NCBI GenBank assembly: GCA_019418605.1
Contig: DYBN01000054.1
Coordinates: 62,001 to 126,000 of the forward strand
Direction: 5' to 3'
Source of the DNA: Sutterella sp.
Lineage (GTDB): Bacteria > Pseudomonadota > Gammaproteobacteria > Burkholderiales > Burkholderiaceae_F
Length of the DNA stretch: 64,000 nt
Under the pieces are notes generated by a model that saw nothing but the letters and a program-made list of their open reading frames with translations, was not told the origin of the DNA and ran no database searches. Below are positions 35,478 through 43,846 of this stretch, piece by piece. How positions within the stretch are numbered: position 1 is the stretch's first letter; the number at the start of each line of letters is the position of its first letter. The position numbers and the translations under genes are program-made.

Positions 35478-36368
35478 TCAAACCGCGCGCACACTACCCG
35501 TCTGAACGAGAATGCGCCCCTTGCTCGTTTCAAGCACGAGCTCTCCGGCAGGCGTGATGCCGCAGACGACGCCCTCGGCGACAACGCCTGCGCCTTGCGC
35601 CGCATCCGGGTCGGATTCAGGGTCAAAGACGCGCACGCGTCTGCCTGCCATGGCGTCGTACATCGGCCAGAGGGAAACAACGCGGCGCATCGTCTCCACC
35701 CCGAAGCCCGTCAGCGTTTTGCAAATAGCCCTGGCCAAAAGTGCGGCAAGCGACACGCGCAAGGGGTCAAGCGTTTGCGCGCTTTGCCCCGCCTCAAGCG
35801 AGAGCAGCGCCGCGCGCGGGCTGGCGCCGGCCGCAGGAGAGACGCCAACTGCAGCATCCGAACGGGCCTCTTTCAAGCCGAAGGCAATATTAACGCCGAT
35901 ACCTGCGGCAACATGGACGCGTCCGGTTTTATCCCGACAGGCTTCACACAGGATGCCGGCGAGTTTTCCCTCATGCAGCCACAAGTCGTTGGGCCACTTC
36001 ACGCGCACGGCGGGCTCAAGGCTGCGCAGCGCCTGCGCGGCCGCCACTCCCACGGCCAGCGGCAGCCCCCGGGCCTGCGCAACGGGCACGGACAAGGGAG
36101 CGGCAACCGTCATCAAAAGGCTTGCGCCTGCGTCGTCCCACTTTCTGCCGTGCGTGCCGCGCCCTGCGCTCTGGCTGTCGGCAACATAGACGGCCGACAC
36201 GGGCCCCGCGGCAGCGCTCGCGCAGCCTCGCGCGAGGTCCTGCGTGCTTGCCGTCATGCGCATCCACGCAATCGAATCAAAGCCGTCGGCTGAAAGAAGT
36301 TCTTGCAGTTTTGCCGTCAAATCAGCGCGAAGGGCCTGCACACGGCCGTTAGAATGCTCAACCGACAT
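35478..36368 (-). CDS. birA: Biotin--[acetyl-CoA-carboxylase] ligase, monofunctional
   Basis: 296 residues. It adds biotin through biotinyl-AMP to the carboxyl carrier protein. The adenylation loop SAGRGTHGRKWDD, then VKWPNDLW and KLAGILCE, are the ligase signatures. There is no N-terminal winged helix: the catalytic domain begins by about residue 30, so it should not repress biotin genes as E. coli BirA does. The C-terminal SH3-like part is present. Divergent from the alpha/beta hydrolase with 35 bases between start codons. Confidence 0.92.
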   Translation of the reverse strand: MSVEHSNGRVQALRADLTAKLQELLSADGFDSIAWMRMTASTQDLARGCASAAAGPVSAVYVADSQSAGRGTHGRKWDDAGASLLMTVAAPLSVPVAQARGLPLAVGVAAAQALRSLEPAVRVKWPNDLWLHEGKLAGILCEACRDKTGRVHVAAGIGVNIAFGLKEARSDAAVGVSPAAGASPRAALLSLEAGQSAQTLDPLRVSLAALLARAICKTLTGFGVETMRRVVSLWPMYDAMAGRRVRVFDPESDPDAAQGAGVVAEGVVCGITPAGELVLETSKGRILVQTGSVRAV

Positions 36369-36403
36369 AACGCAAACAGTTCAGTTGAAAGGAATTTCAA
36401 GCG

Positions 36404-37033
36404 ATGCCGCAGACGCACACGATCAAAATCGACGGCCCGGCCGGACTTTTGGAAACAAGCCTCGACATTCCTGATGCGTGCACGCGCGGAATCGCTTTTT
36501 TAGCACACCCCATCACGATTCGAGGCGGCAACAAGGACCACAAGGTGATCCGCACGCTGGCAAAGGCACTGGCAAGCGCAGGCTACATCGTGGTGCGGCC
36601 CAATTTGCGCGGCGCAGGCGCAAGCGACGGGCGCTACGAAGCGGGCCCGGGCGAGGCGCAGGACTTTCTGCGCGTCATTGAGCGCACCTTTGAAATCAGG
36701 GGCATAGCCGAACTTCTTCCCGCCGACGGGCGCGTCGTGTTCGGGGGCTTTTCCTTTGGCACCTACGTGATGTCGCTTGCCGCGGCCGTGCGGCAGCCCG
36801 CCGCGATGATCTACGCGGGCCCCGCCGTGCACAAGTACGACATCGTGCCGCCCACCTCTGAAATTTTCGTCGTGCACGGAGAAAACGACGAAATCGCGCC
36901 TCTTGCCGACGTCCTTCAATGGGCGCGGATGGTCGACACGCCCGTTGCCGTGATCCCGGGGGCCAACCACGCATTTTCTGGAAAACTGCCGCTACTGGAG
37001 CGCGTCTTCTCTCAGTTCATTGCACTCATCTAG
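36404..37033 (+). CDS. Alpha/beta hydrolase
   Basis: 209 residues, small cytoplasmic alpha/beta hydrolase. The nucleophile elbow is GFSFG, the acid is probably in VHGENDEIAP and the catalytic His in GANHAFSG, so the triad is complete. The N-terminal FLAHPITIRGGNKDHKV and RPNLRGAGASDG match a group of short serine hydrolases of unknown substrate that is widespread in proteobacteria. AAAGGA precedes the ATG. Confidence 0.8.
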   Translation: MPQTHTIKIDGPAGLLETSLDIPDACTRGIAFLAHPITIRGGNKDHKVIRTLAKALASAGYIVVRPNLRGAGASDGRYEAGPGEAQDFLRVIERTFEIRGIAELLPADGRVVFGGFSFGTYVMSLAAAVRQPAAMIYAGPAVHKYDIVPPTSEIFVVHGENDEIAPLADVLQWARMVDTPVAVIPGANHAFSGKLPLLERVFSQFIALI

Positions 37034-37120
37034 CCGCCCGCAGCGCATTGCCGTCCGATTCTTGTAAAAGCGCCTTTCATGCAGGACGGCCGCGCCGGGG
37101 GCCTTTGTACAATTAGCGCC

Positions 37121-38545
37121 ATGCGTCTTCACCATCTGATCGTTGTCTTTGGCTTTGCCCTGAGCATCGCCGCGGGCTTGTTTGCGGCTCCGGGCTTTGC
37201 AGCGGCTCCCAAGCCCCCCGCCCTGCACTCGGGGGCCGAGGCCTGGATCGTAGTCGACGGCGCAAGCGGCTCGGTCATGGGAAGCTCGCACGCAGACCAG
37301 GTCGTCAACCCCGGCGACCTGGTGCAGCTCATGACGCTTTTTACGGCTTTGGAGAGAATCTCAGAGGCGCCCGAGCGGCTCGACGAGCCCGTCACGATCA
37401 GCGCCAAGGACAGCCTGCGCCCCTTGAGCGCGCGGCGCCTGTATCTCGTCGCGGGCGAAAAAACGCCCTTGAAGACGCTCTTAAACGGCGTTGCCGTCGT
37501 GGCCGCCGAAGATGCGGCGCTGGCCGTCGCCACCCACCTTGAAGGCAGCATTGAAGCCTTTGTCAACGCCATGAACGCCACGGCGCAGACCATCGGCATG
37601 ACGCAGTCGCACTTTGTCTCGCCCATTGCCGCCATCGGTCAGAAAACCACGGCAAACGATCTGGCCAAGCTTGCGGTGCAGTTCTGGCGCCGCCACCCCA
37701 AGGCCTTCGAGTGGTTTTCCCAGCGCGAGTTCTCCTTTACCAACCACACCCAGCGCAACCGCAACCTGATGCTCTGGAAGGATGCCGGGGTCAACGGCAT
37801 GATGGAAAGCGGCAACAACACCAATCTCGTAAGCAGCTGGCACCGCGATCCGCTCAACGCCGAGGGCTCCATGCCGCGCGACATCTTTGCCGTGCTGCTT
37901 GGCGGCTCAAACGCCGACCTTGCCTCCAACGACATGCTGGCGCTGCTGCGCTACGGACGGCTCGAATTCGAAACCATCCGGCTTTTTGAAGCCAACACGA
38001 CCATCAAGAAGATCGACATTCTGACCGGCAACCGCGATCAGCTCGCGGTGGGCAGCATGGAGCCCATCTGGGTCACGGTGCGCCGCCAGGACATCGTCTC
38101 GCGCGGCACGGGAGGCTTTTCAACCAGTTTCGAGTACATGGCCCCGGCCATTGCACCTGTGGCCGCAGGCGACCCGGTGGGAACGCTGCATGTGTACTTT
38201 CGCAACAAGCCCGTGGCCGACTTCACGCTTGTGGCCATGCACGACGTGGGACCGGGAAGTTTTTTAAGCCGCTTCGTCGACTCGGTGCGCCTGCGCATGA
38301 AGCCAGCCAGTCAACCGCTCGAGCAAACCGCAGGCAAAACCGATGAAAAAGCGCCCGCGCAGCACGCGGATCTCCCGCAGCAAGCTCCCGCAATTAACGA
38401 AGAAGCCGAAAAAGAAAAGGACGAGCAGAGAGCTTCTCAATCGGCGGGCGCGGCGCCGCAGTCAACAGATCCGGCGGCAGACAAGGATGCATCCGCACAA
38501 ACGAACGACGGCGACAACGCCGCTTTAAAAGACAAGCAAAACTAA
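37121..38545 (+). CDS. PBP5/DacA-like protein with all three catalytic motifs lost (pseudoenzyme)
   Basis: 474 residues with a signal peptide (about 1-27) and the length and layout of a D-Ala-D-Ala carboxypeptidase (S11), including the C-terminal beta domain and a terminal helix, then a charged Glu/Lys/Gln tail. But the S11 active site is gone. Where PBP5 has SLTK, this reads DLVQ (residues 66-69): Ser to Asp, Lys to Gln. Where PBP5 has SGN, this reads AAE (128-130). Where PBP5 has KTG, this reads ESG (229-231). Flanking residues align well (AFVNAMNATAQTIGMTQSHFVSP; the LMT after the first motif; the N-R-N-L-M-L-W before the third), so this is substitution, not misreading. A structural or regulatory role in the envelope is inferred. 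The ATG at 37121 is set by the signal peptide. Confidence 0.8.
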   Translation: MRLHHLIVVFGFALSIAAGLFAAPGFAAAPKPPALHSGAEAWIVVDGASGSVMGSSHADQVVNPGDLVQLMTLFTALERISEAPERLDEPVTISAKDSLRPLSARRLYLVAGEKTPLKTLLNGVAVVAAEDAALAVATHLEGSIEAFVNAMNATAQTIGMTQSHFVSPIAAIGQKTTANDLAKLAVQFWRRHPKAFEWFSQREFSFTNHTQRNRNLMLWKDAGVNGMMESGNNTNLVSSWHRDPLNAEGSMPRDIFAVLLGGSNADLASNDMLALLRYGRLEFETIRLFEANTTIKKIDILTGNRDQLAVGSMEPIWVTVRRQDIVSRGTGGFSTSFEYMAPAIAPVAAGDPVGTLHVYFRNKPVADFTLVAMHDVGPGSFLSRFVDSVRLRMKPASQPLEQTAGKTDEKAPAQHADLPQQAPAINEEAEKEKDEQRASQSAGAAPQSTDPAADKDASAQTNDGDNAALKDKQN

Positions 38546-38554
38546 TCAAACGCC

Positions 38555-38902
38555 ATGGCAGACAACAAAGACGATCACGCCAAGACCGAAGCTTTGAGCG
38601 GCGCGGCGCAGGCGCGCAAAAATGAAGAAGCCCGCATTGAGGAGCAAGACAGCCTTCTTCAATTTCCCTGCGACTTTCCGATCAAGGTAATGGGGCTTAC
38701 GCACCCTGACTTTGCCAAAACCATCAGCGCGGCCGTGCGGGAGCTCGCGCCGGACTTTGACGAGAGCCGCATCAGCGAGTCCCGCTCGCGCACCGGCAAG
38801 TACACGGCGCTCACGGTCAATGTCCACGCCGTGAGCCGCGCGCAGCTCGACAGCATCTACATGATGCTCACGAGCCACCCGATGGTTAAAGTCGTGCTCT
38901 AA
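38555..38902 (+). CDS. DUF493 (YbeD-like) protein
   Basis: 115 residues. The C-terminal two-thirds (FPCDFPIKVMGLTHPDF, then RTGKYTALTVNVHAVSRAQLDSIYMMLTSHPMVKVVL) is the DUF493/YbeD ferredoxin-like fold. Function is unknown; in many proteobacteria the gene sits directly before lipB, as here, suggesting a link to lipoate transfer. The first 35 residues or so are a charged extension. Confidence 0.88.
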   Translation: MADNKDDHAKTEALSGAAQARKNEEARIEEQDSLLQFPCDFPIKVMGLTHPDFAKTISAAVRELAPDFDESRISESRSRTGKYTALTVNVHAVSRAQLDSIYMMLTSHPMVKVVL

Positions 38903-38999
38903 GACGAGAAAAGCTCTTTATTAACCTGATTTTTAAAGGTTTTTAAACACTCGTTTTTTGCGTTATCTTCCTGATTTTTTAGGGTCTTTCAGATCTTTC

Positions 39000-39650
39000 A
39001 TGGCAAGCCGCATCACCATCCGCCGCCTCGGCCGCCAGCCCTACGGCGCGGTTTATGAGGCCATGCAGCGGTTTACGCAAAGCCGCGGCCCGGAAACGCC
39101 CGACGAAATCTGGCTTGTCGAGCACGATCCGGTCTTTACGATCGGAAAGGCGCACGCCGCGCATGCAGGCGCCTCGATTCACGGCATTGCTGTCGTTGTG
39201 GTCGACCGCGGAGGCGACGTCACGTACCACGGTCCGGGACAAGTGGTGGCCTATCCTCTTGTCGACCTCAGACGGCGCGGCCTTCTTGTGCGCGACTTTG
39301 TCGATATTCTTGAAGCCTCGGTCATCAACACGCTTGCCGGCTGCGGCATCGGGGCTTTAACACACAAGGACGCACCCGGCGTCTACGTCAAAGCCTCGGG
39401 CGGCACGGGCGCTTTTGCGGGCAAAGCAAAGATCGCCTCTTTGGGCGTGCACGTCTCGCGCGGGTGCACCTATCACGGCCTTGCGCTAAACGTCGACATG
39501 GACTTAAAGCCCTTTTCCTACATTGCACCCTGCGGGTACCAAGGGCTGCGCGTCACCGACATGCGCACCCAGGGCGCAGACTGCACGCTTGAAGCCGCCT
39601 GCGACATGGTGCAGGCTCACCTGCTCGAACAACTTGAACGCCATGAATAA
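39000..39650 (+). CDS. lipB: Octanoyl-[acyl-carrier protein]:protein N-octanoyltransferase
   Basis: 216 residues. LipB moves octanoate from ACP to lipoyl domains, the first step of endogenous lipoate synthesis. Motifs: EHDPVFTIGKA, the hallmark RGGDVTYHGPGQVVAYPL, the catalytic Lys in GKAKIASLGVHV and the catalytic Cys in APCGYQG. ATG 39000 fits the family start. The stop overlaps the menA start (ATGAATAA), so menA is coupled to lipB. Confidence 0.93.
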   Translation: MASRITIRRLGRQPYGAVYEAMQRFTQSRGPETPDEIWLVEHDPVFTIGKAHAAHAGASIHGIAVVVVDRGGDVTYHGPGQVVAYPLVDLRRRGLLVRDFVDILEASVINTLAGCGIGALTHKDAPGVYVKASGGTGAFAGKAKIASLGVHVSRGCTYHGLALNVDMDLKPFSYIAPCGYQGLRVTDMRTQGADCTLEAACDMVQAHLLEQLERHE

Positions 39651-40623
39651 CGACAATCTCAATGCACCTGCGGCAAGCCCCTCGCAAACCGCCCGGCCCG
39701 CCAAAGAGCCCTCCCCAGGAAGTCTTGCTGCGTGGCTAGCCTGCATCCGGCCCAAAACGCTTGGCGTTGCCGCCGCCCCCGTTGCCGTGGGGCTTGGCGT
39801 TGCGGCCGCCGCCGGACATGAATTTCATGCATTGACGGCGCTTGCCACGCTCGTGCTGTCGCTTTTAATGCAGATCATCACCAACATGGAAAACGATGCG
39901 GGCTACACCAAGCGCAAGGCCGAAAGAAGCACCCGCAAGGGACTGCCGCGCGCCACGGCAAACGGCTGGCTCACGATTGCCGCAGTCGAGCGCGCCATCA
40001 AGTTTTGCATCCTGCTGGTTGTTGCCGACACGCTCTATTTGATCTCGCAGGGCGGCTGGGTGATGATTGTCATCAGTGCCGCCTCGGTCATTGCCGCCTA
40101 CGCGTACATGGGCGGCCCCAAGCCCATTGCCTACACGCCTTGGGGAGAGTTTCTCGTCTTTGTCTTCTTCGGCCTTGTTGCCGTGGGAGGCACGTACTAC
40201 CTGCAGTGCGCCAGGCTCGACCTCGCGCCTCTTTTGGCGGGCGCGGCCGTCGGAGCGCTTGCAGCCGGCGTTTTGGCCGTCAACAACTACCGCGACATCG
40301 AACACGACCGCGAGGTCGGCCGCCGCACGCTTGCCGTCGTTTTGGGAGCCAACGGCATGCGCAAGGCCTACGCCGCCATGATCATCTCGGCCTACGTCTT
40401 TTGCGCCGTCCTCGCCTTCCTGCAGCTTGAGCTCATCTTCATGCTCCTTGTTTTCCTCTGGGCCCCTGCGGGACGCGCTCTTATTGCAGACCTGCCGCGC
40501 TTTCGCGGCAACGATCTCAACGGCGTGATGTTTCGCACGGTCAAGCTTGAGCTGCGCTTTGCCTTTACCATGACGGCCGCTTCGCTTTTGGGCGCAGCGG
40601 GCTATGCACTGGGCTGGCTTTAG
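39643..40623 (+). CDS. menA: 1,4-dihydroxy-2-naphthoate polyprenyltransferase
   Basis: 326 residues, UbiA superfamily, 8-9 membrane helices. It prenylates 1,4-dihydroxy-2-naphthoate in menaquinone synthesis. The early RPKTLGVAAAPVAVG is the MenA signature; the first polar motif is NMENDAGYTKRK and the second NNYRDIEHDREVGRRT, both prenyl-diphosphate/Mg sites. It overlaps the end of lipB by 8 bases and lies 28 bases before lipA, so the three are one transcript. A menaquinone pathway is unusual among betaproteobacteria, which mostly use ubiquinone, but is known in Sutterellaceae. Confidence 0.88.
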   Translation: MNNDNLNAPAASPSQTARPAKEPSPGSLAAWLACIRPKTLGVAAAPVAVGLGVAAAAGHEFHALTALATLVLSLLMQIITNMENDAGYTKRKAERSTRKGLPRATANGWLTIAAVERAIKFCILLVVADTLYLISQGGWVMIVISAASVIAAYAYMGGPKPIAYTPWGEFLVFVFFGLVAVGGTYYLQCARLDLAPLLAGAAVGALAAGVLAVNNYRDIEHDREVGRRTLAVVLGANGMRKAYAAMIISAYVFCAVLAFLQLELIFMLLVFLWAPAGRALIADLPRFRGNDLNGVMFRTVKLELRFAFTMTAASLLGAAGYALGWL

Positions 40624-40651
40624 CCCATCGAATCTTCTTTGCTTTTTCGCC

Positions 40652-41584
40652 ATGACAGACGAACCGCAAAAGGAAAAAGGCGCGCGCAAGTTCGAAAGAC
40701 TCCCCATTCACGTTGACCGGAATGCGCCCCGACTGCCCAAACCCGCCTGGCTCAAGGTGCGTGCGCGCACGCACGACGCCCAAAGCGAGCGGGTCGCGGG
40801 CATTCTCGCCCAAGAGCGCCTTTCAACCGTCTGCCGCGAGGCCTCGTGCCCCAACATGGGCGAGTGCTTCTCGCACGGAACGGCCGCCTTTCTCATCATG
40901 GGAGAGGTGTGCACGCGGCGCTGCCCGTTCTGCGACGTCGCGCACGGCCGCCCCGCTCCCCTCGATGCCAACGAGCCGCAGCGCCTCGCGCAGGCCGCCT
41001 CTCTCATGGGCCTGCACTACGTGGTGGTCACAAGCGTGGATCGAGACGATTTGTTCGACGGCGGCGCCTCTCACTACGCTGCCGTCATCCGTGCTCTGCG
41101 CCAAAAAATTAAGGCCGTGCAAATCGAAATACTGGTGCCCGACTTCAGAGGCAGGCTCCCGCGCGCCCTTGACATTTTGTGCAAGGAGCCGCCCGACGTC
41201 TTCAACCACAATCTCGAGACGGTGCCCTCGCTTTACCCCACCTGCCGCCCGGGAGCCGACTACGCGCATTCGCTTCGAGTTTTGCGCGAATTTAAGGATA
41301 GATGCCCGCAAATTCCAACAAAAAGCGGCATCATGCTTGGATTGGGAGAGACCGACGAGCAGGTCGAAGAGGTGCTGCGCGCGCTTTTGGAAAACGGCGT
41401 TGACATTGTCACGCTCGGACAGTACCTGGCCCCGAGCGCGCACCACATCCCGGTGCGCCGCTACGTGTCCCCGCAGGAATTTGCCGCCTGGCAGCAAAAG
41501 GCGCTTTCCATGGGCTTTAAAAAGGCCTTTGCCGGCGTTTTCGTGCGCTCAAGCTACCACGCTGGCGAGCTCGCGGCGCAATAG
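40652..41584 (+). CDS. lipA: Lipoyl synthase
   Basis: 310 residues. A radical-SAM enzyme that inserts two sulfurs into protein-bound octanoate. Both cluster motifs are intact: CREASCPNMGEC (auxiliary cluster) and CTRRCPFCDV (radical-SAM CxxxCxxC). The C-terminal RSSYHAGE gives the Ser ligand of the auxiliary cluster. ATG 40652 was chosen over an upstream start inside menA. It completes lipB-menA-lipA. Confidence 0.95.
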   Translation: MTDEPQKEKGARKFERLPIHVDRNAPRLPKPAWLKVRARTHDAQSERVAGILAQERLSTVCREASCPNMGECFSHGTAAFLIMGEVCTRRCPFCDVAHGRPAPLDANEPQRLAQAASLMGLHYVVVTSVDRDDLFDGGASHYAAVIRALRQKIKAVQIEILVPDFRGRLPRALDILCKEPPDVFNHNLETVPSLYPTCRPGADYAHSLRVLREFKDRCPQIPTKSGIMLGLGETDEQVEEVLRALLENGVDIVTLGQYLAPSAHHIPVRRYVSPQEFAAWQQKALSMGFKKAFAGVFVRSSYHAGELAAQ

Positions 41585-41619
41585 GCAAAAGAAAAGCCGC
41601 TTGCGCGGCCCTGTTCACT

Positions 41620-41642
41620 CCGCCCGTCGTTTTGACGGGCGG
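41620..41642. terminator. Hairpin between convergent lipA and DolP-like gene
   Basis: CCGCCCGTC (41620-41628) and GACGGGCGG (41634-41642) form a perfect 9-bp stem. There is little T run on either strand, so this is a weak call as an intrinsic terminator, although the position between convergent genes supports it. Confidence 0.5.
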
Positions 41643-41661
41643 CTGCTTCAAGATCGCTTCG

Positions 41662-42339
41662 CTAATTGAGCGGAACGCCTTCCTGCGTGTTTTGCTGCGC
41701 CGCGTTCTCGCGCTCGATATCGCGCATGCGCTGCGCAATGCGCTCGGCGCTCATGATGTCGCAGACGCTGATGACGCGCGCCACGCCGCTTGTGTGCGCG
41801 GCAACGTCAAGTGCAAGCGCATTCTCCTGCGGCGTCACGATGCCCATGAGGTAGACGATGCCGCGCTCGACCACGACCTTCATCTGGCTTAAATAGACCT
41901 CCTTGGTGGTCATCAGGAGCGAGCGCACCTTGGTGGCAAGCGAGGAGTCGCTCATGCGCTGAAAAAGCCCCACGCTTTCCATCACGGCAAGCTCATTGAC
42001 GACCGAGGCGACGTCAAGGCTTCTTGCAGCCGTCGCTCCCGCCGTGGCCTTGGCCTGCTCGGTGGCGATTTCGCCCGAGAGCAGAAGCTTTCCGTTGTAG
42101 GCCGTCACCGTGATGTGCGAGTCCACGTCGTGCCCCACGGCCTGATCTATTTCCCAGGCCACGCGCTTTTCGAGCACGGCGTCGTTGACGACGGCTCCCG
42201 CCGAGCGGCGGTCCGTGATGGTCGAGACCGTTGCGCCGGCCGTTACGGCAGCTCCGCCGACAACAAGCGGCGCGCAGCCCGAGGCAACCAGCACGGCGGC
42301 CGCGGCGCCCACCAAGGCGGCAATAACTTGCGTTCTCAT
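41662..42339 (-). CDS. dolP: DolP/YraP-like lipoprotein with two BON domains
   Basis: 225 residues. The lipoprotein signal ends in VASGC with the acylated Cys at residue 22. Two BON domains follow (about 55-130: VAWEIDQAVGHDVDSHITVTAYNGKLLLSGEI; about 135-205: LATKVRSLLMTTKEVYLSQMKVVVERGIVYLMGIV). DolP is an outer-membrane lipoprotein that binds anionic phospholipid at division sites and keeps the outer membrane intact. ATG 42339 was chosen for the signal peptide with GAGAAG upstream; a start 30 bases earlier adds charged residues ahead of the signal. Confidence 0.88.
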   Translation of the reverse strand: MRTQVIAALVGAAAAVLVASGCAPLVVGGAAVTAGATVSTITDRRSAGAVVNDAVLEKRVAWEIDQAVGHDVDSHITVTAYNGKLLLSGEIATEQAKATAGATAARSLDVASVVNELAVMESVGLFQRMSDSSLATKVRSLLMTTKEVYLSQMKVVVERGIVYLMGIVTPQENALALDVAAHTSGVARVISVCDIMSAERIAQRMRDIERENAAQQNTQEGVPLN

Positions 42340-42382
42340 AGATTTCTTCTCGTCCTCGTTGGTATTCATGCAAAGCGCGCGC

Positions 42383-43174
42383 TCAACGCTTTAAATCGAG
42401 CTCCAGGCGGTCAAAAACCGTCGCCTTGGCAGACATCGGCACCAAGTCCTCGTGCATGCGCACAAAGGGCTGCATCCACTGCCAGTAGTGATCCAGGAGT
42501 TCGGCCTCGAGCGCAAACTCGCCGTTTACCCAGCGCAAAACCCCCTGATCTGCCCAGCGGTGCACAACGTCATTGATTTCCTCGCCCCGGGCGGCAAGCA
42601 GCGCTGTGATGAGTTTACGCGAGGGCAACACCCTCGAAGCAACCCAGCGCTGCCGGGATGCCTTGCTTTTTTCCGGTGCGTACTGTCCTTGAGCGGCCAG
42701 AAGCGACGTGCAAAAGACTCCGAGACGCTCCTCGATGCTGCCTGCCTGCGTCACCATCAGTCCCAGGCGCTCGCTCATGGCGTGGCGCAGCGCATAGCTT
42801 GCCAGCTCGTGATTGAGCCGCTCGTCGACTTCCGAGAGACTCAAAACAATCTCCGGCATGAGCGTGAGCACCTCGCAGTGCGTCGCCGCCCAGTAGCGCC
42901 GCGGCAGATTGTCCACGGCGTCGACCGCCCCGGCCGTGGCGCCGAAGCTTCCCTGCGCCGAGAGCGTCAGCATAAAGAGCCGGCTGCCGCCGGGATTGAT
43001 GACGCCCTGCGCCAAAAGACCATCATGCACGTAAACCAGACGATTGAAAAACAAGGAGGAATTGAGCGTCTGGCCGCGTTCAAGCACGGCGCGGCGACCA
43101 AGACTCTGCACAACGCGGGAGACCGCTTGGGAGAGCTTGGGGGCAAACCACGGCAAAAGAACGTCCGGCGACAT
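42383..43174 (-). CDS. Crp/Fnr-like transcriptional regulator (atypical)
   Basis: 263 residues. The N-terminal part (RRAVLERGQTLNSSLFFNRLVYVHDGLLAQGVINPGG) reads as a cyclic-nucleotide-binding-type beta-roll, a dimerisation helix follows, and the C-terminal LPSRKLITALLAARGEEINDVVHRWADQGVLRW looks like the winged helix. No Fnr-type N-terminal cysteines are seen and the phosphate-binding cassette is not obvious, so the ligand is unknown. Start uncertain: ATG 43174 was chosen; GTG 43228 is possible, neither has a clear ribosome site. It begins 127-260 bases from a DnaA-box cluster, so DnaA could affect its expression. Confidence 0.65.
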   Translation of the reverse strand: MSPDVLLPWFAPKLSQAVSRVVQSLGRRAVLERGQTLNSSLFFNRLVYVHDGLLAQGVINPGGSRLFMLTLSAQGSFGATAGAVDAVDNLPRRYWAATHCEVLTLMPEIVLSLSEVDERLNHELASYALRHAMSERLGLMVTQAGSIEERLGVFCTSLLAAQGQYAPEKSKASRQRWVASRVLPSRKLITALLAARGEEINDVVHRWADQGVLRWVNGEFALEAELLDHYWQWMQPFVRMHEDLVPMSAKATVFDRLELDLKR

Positions 43175-43846
43175 GCTTGAGGCTTGAAAATAAACGATGA
43201 AACCGCTGATCCCGGTGATTTTACCCACGTTAAATAACGAAAATTCACCGGCCGGCGGGGGTCTTCAGCGTTGCCGCAGCGGCACTTTGCTCTCCGAGGC
43301 TGTGGATAACTCAATGCAATTTCTGTGGATAACTCAAGGCGTTTTGTGAAGAGCTAAACCCCACGAAAACGCCTCCACAAGTTATTCACCTCCATCCACA
43401 GTCTCTCCACAGCGTTTGCAATGTCTTATCCAGAAGGTTTTCAACATGCAAAGTATTTGATTTAAAAGAGAAAAACAACGATATCAACAGAGTTTCCCAC
43501 ATCTACTGTTTACTACATCTACGTAAAAATTTTTTCTTTTTAGGGATAAATGGCGAAAGACTGCAAGCCGCTCAAGCGCTTCGCAAAGCGGTCTTCCAAA
43601 CGCCGCGGAAAGGTTGATAAATAAGAAAAGGGAGGCTGTAGGATCAGGCTTGCTCCGTCATCTTTTTGACGCTGAGAATCCCCTTGCCGGAAGAACAAGC
43701 ATTCTGGGTGGGCAGAAACCACCAGCGGAGCACCATCGAAGGTTTTTCACAGCCGCCAACGCGCAATCGAATCAAAACAAGGCGAAAAAAAAGCTCTGAC
43801 AAGAAGAGCGTCAGAGCCGGATCAAAATCAAACCGCATCAAGGCCT
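43175..43846. other. DnaA-box cluster with AT-rich flank: candidate replication origin or DnaA-binding locus
   Basis: A 670-base gap. Exact DnaA boxes TGTGGATAA (reverse of TTATCCACA) lie at 43301-43309 and 43324-43332; near-matches TTATTCACC at 43382-43390 and TTATCCAGA at 43426-43434 each differ by one base, and weaker CTCCACA/ATCCACA sites lie between at 43373-43411. An AT-rich run without genes follows at about 43440-43555, in the position of an unwinding element. The right part holds the oxidoreductase terminator. Short open frames at 43614-43841 overlap that terminator and were rejected. Origin role is inference. Confidence 0.6.
43785..43817 (-). terminator. Strong intrinsic terminator after the flavin oxidoreductase
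   Basis: On the minus strand GCTCTGAC (43817-43810) pairs with GTCAGAGC (43800-43793), 9-base loop, followed by eight T residues (A on the plus strand 43785-43792). Confidence 0.85.

Noticed and set aside
43614..43841. Small open frames between the DnaA boxes and the flavin oxidoreductase
   Set aside because: They overlap the strong minus-strand terminator at 43785-43817 and have no ribosome site or known motif.
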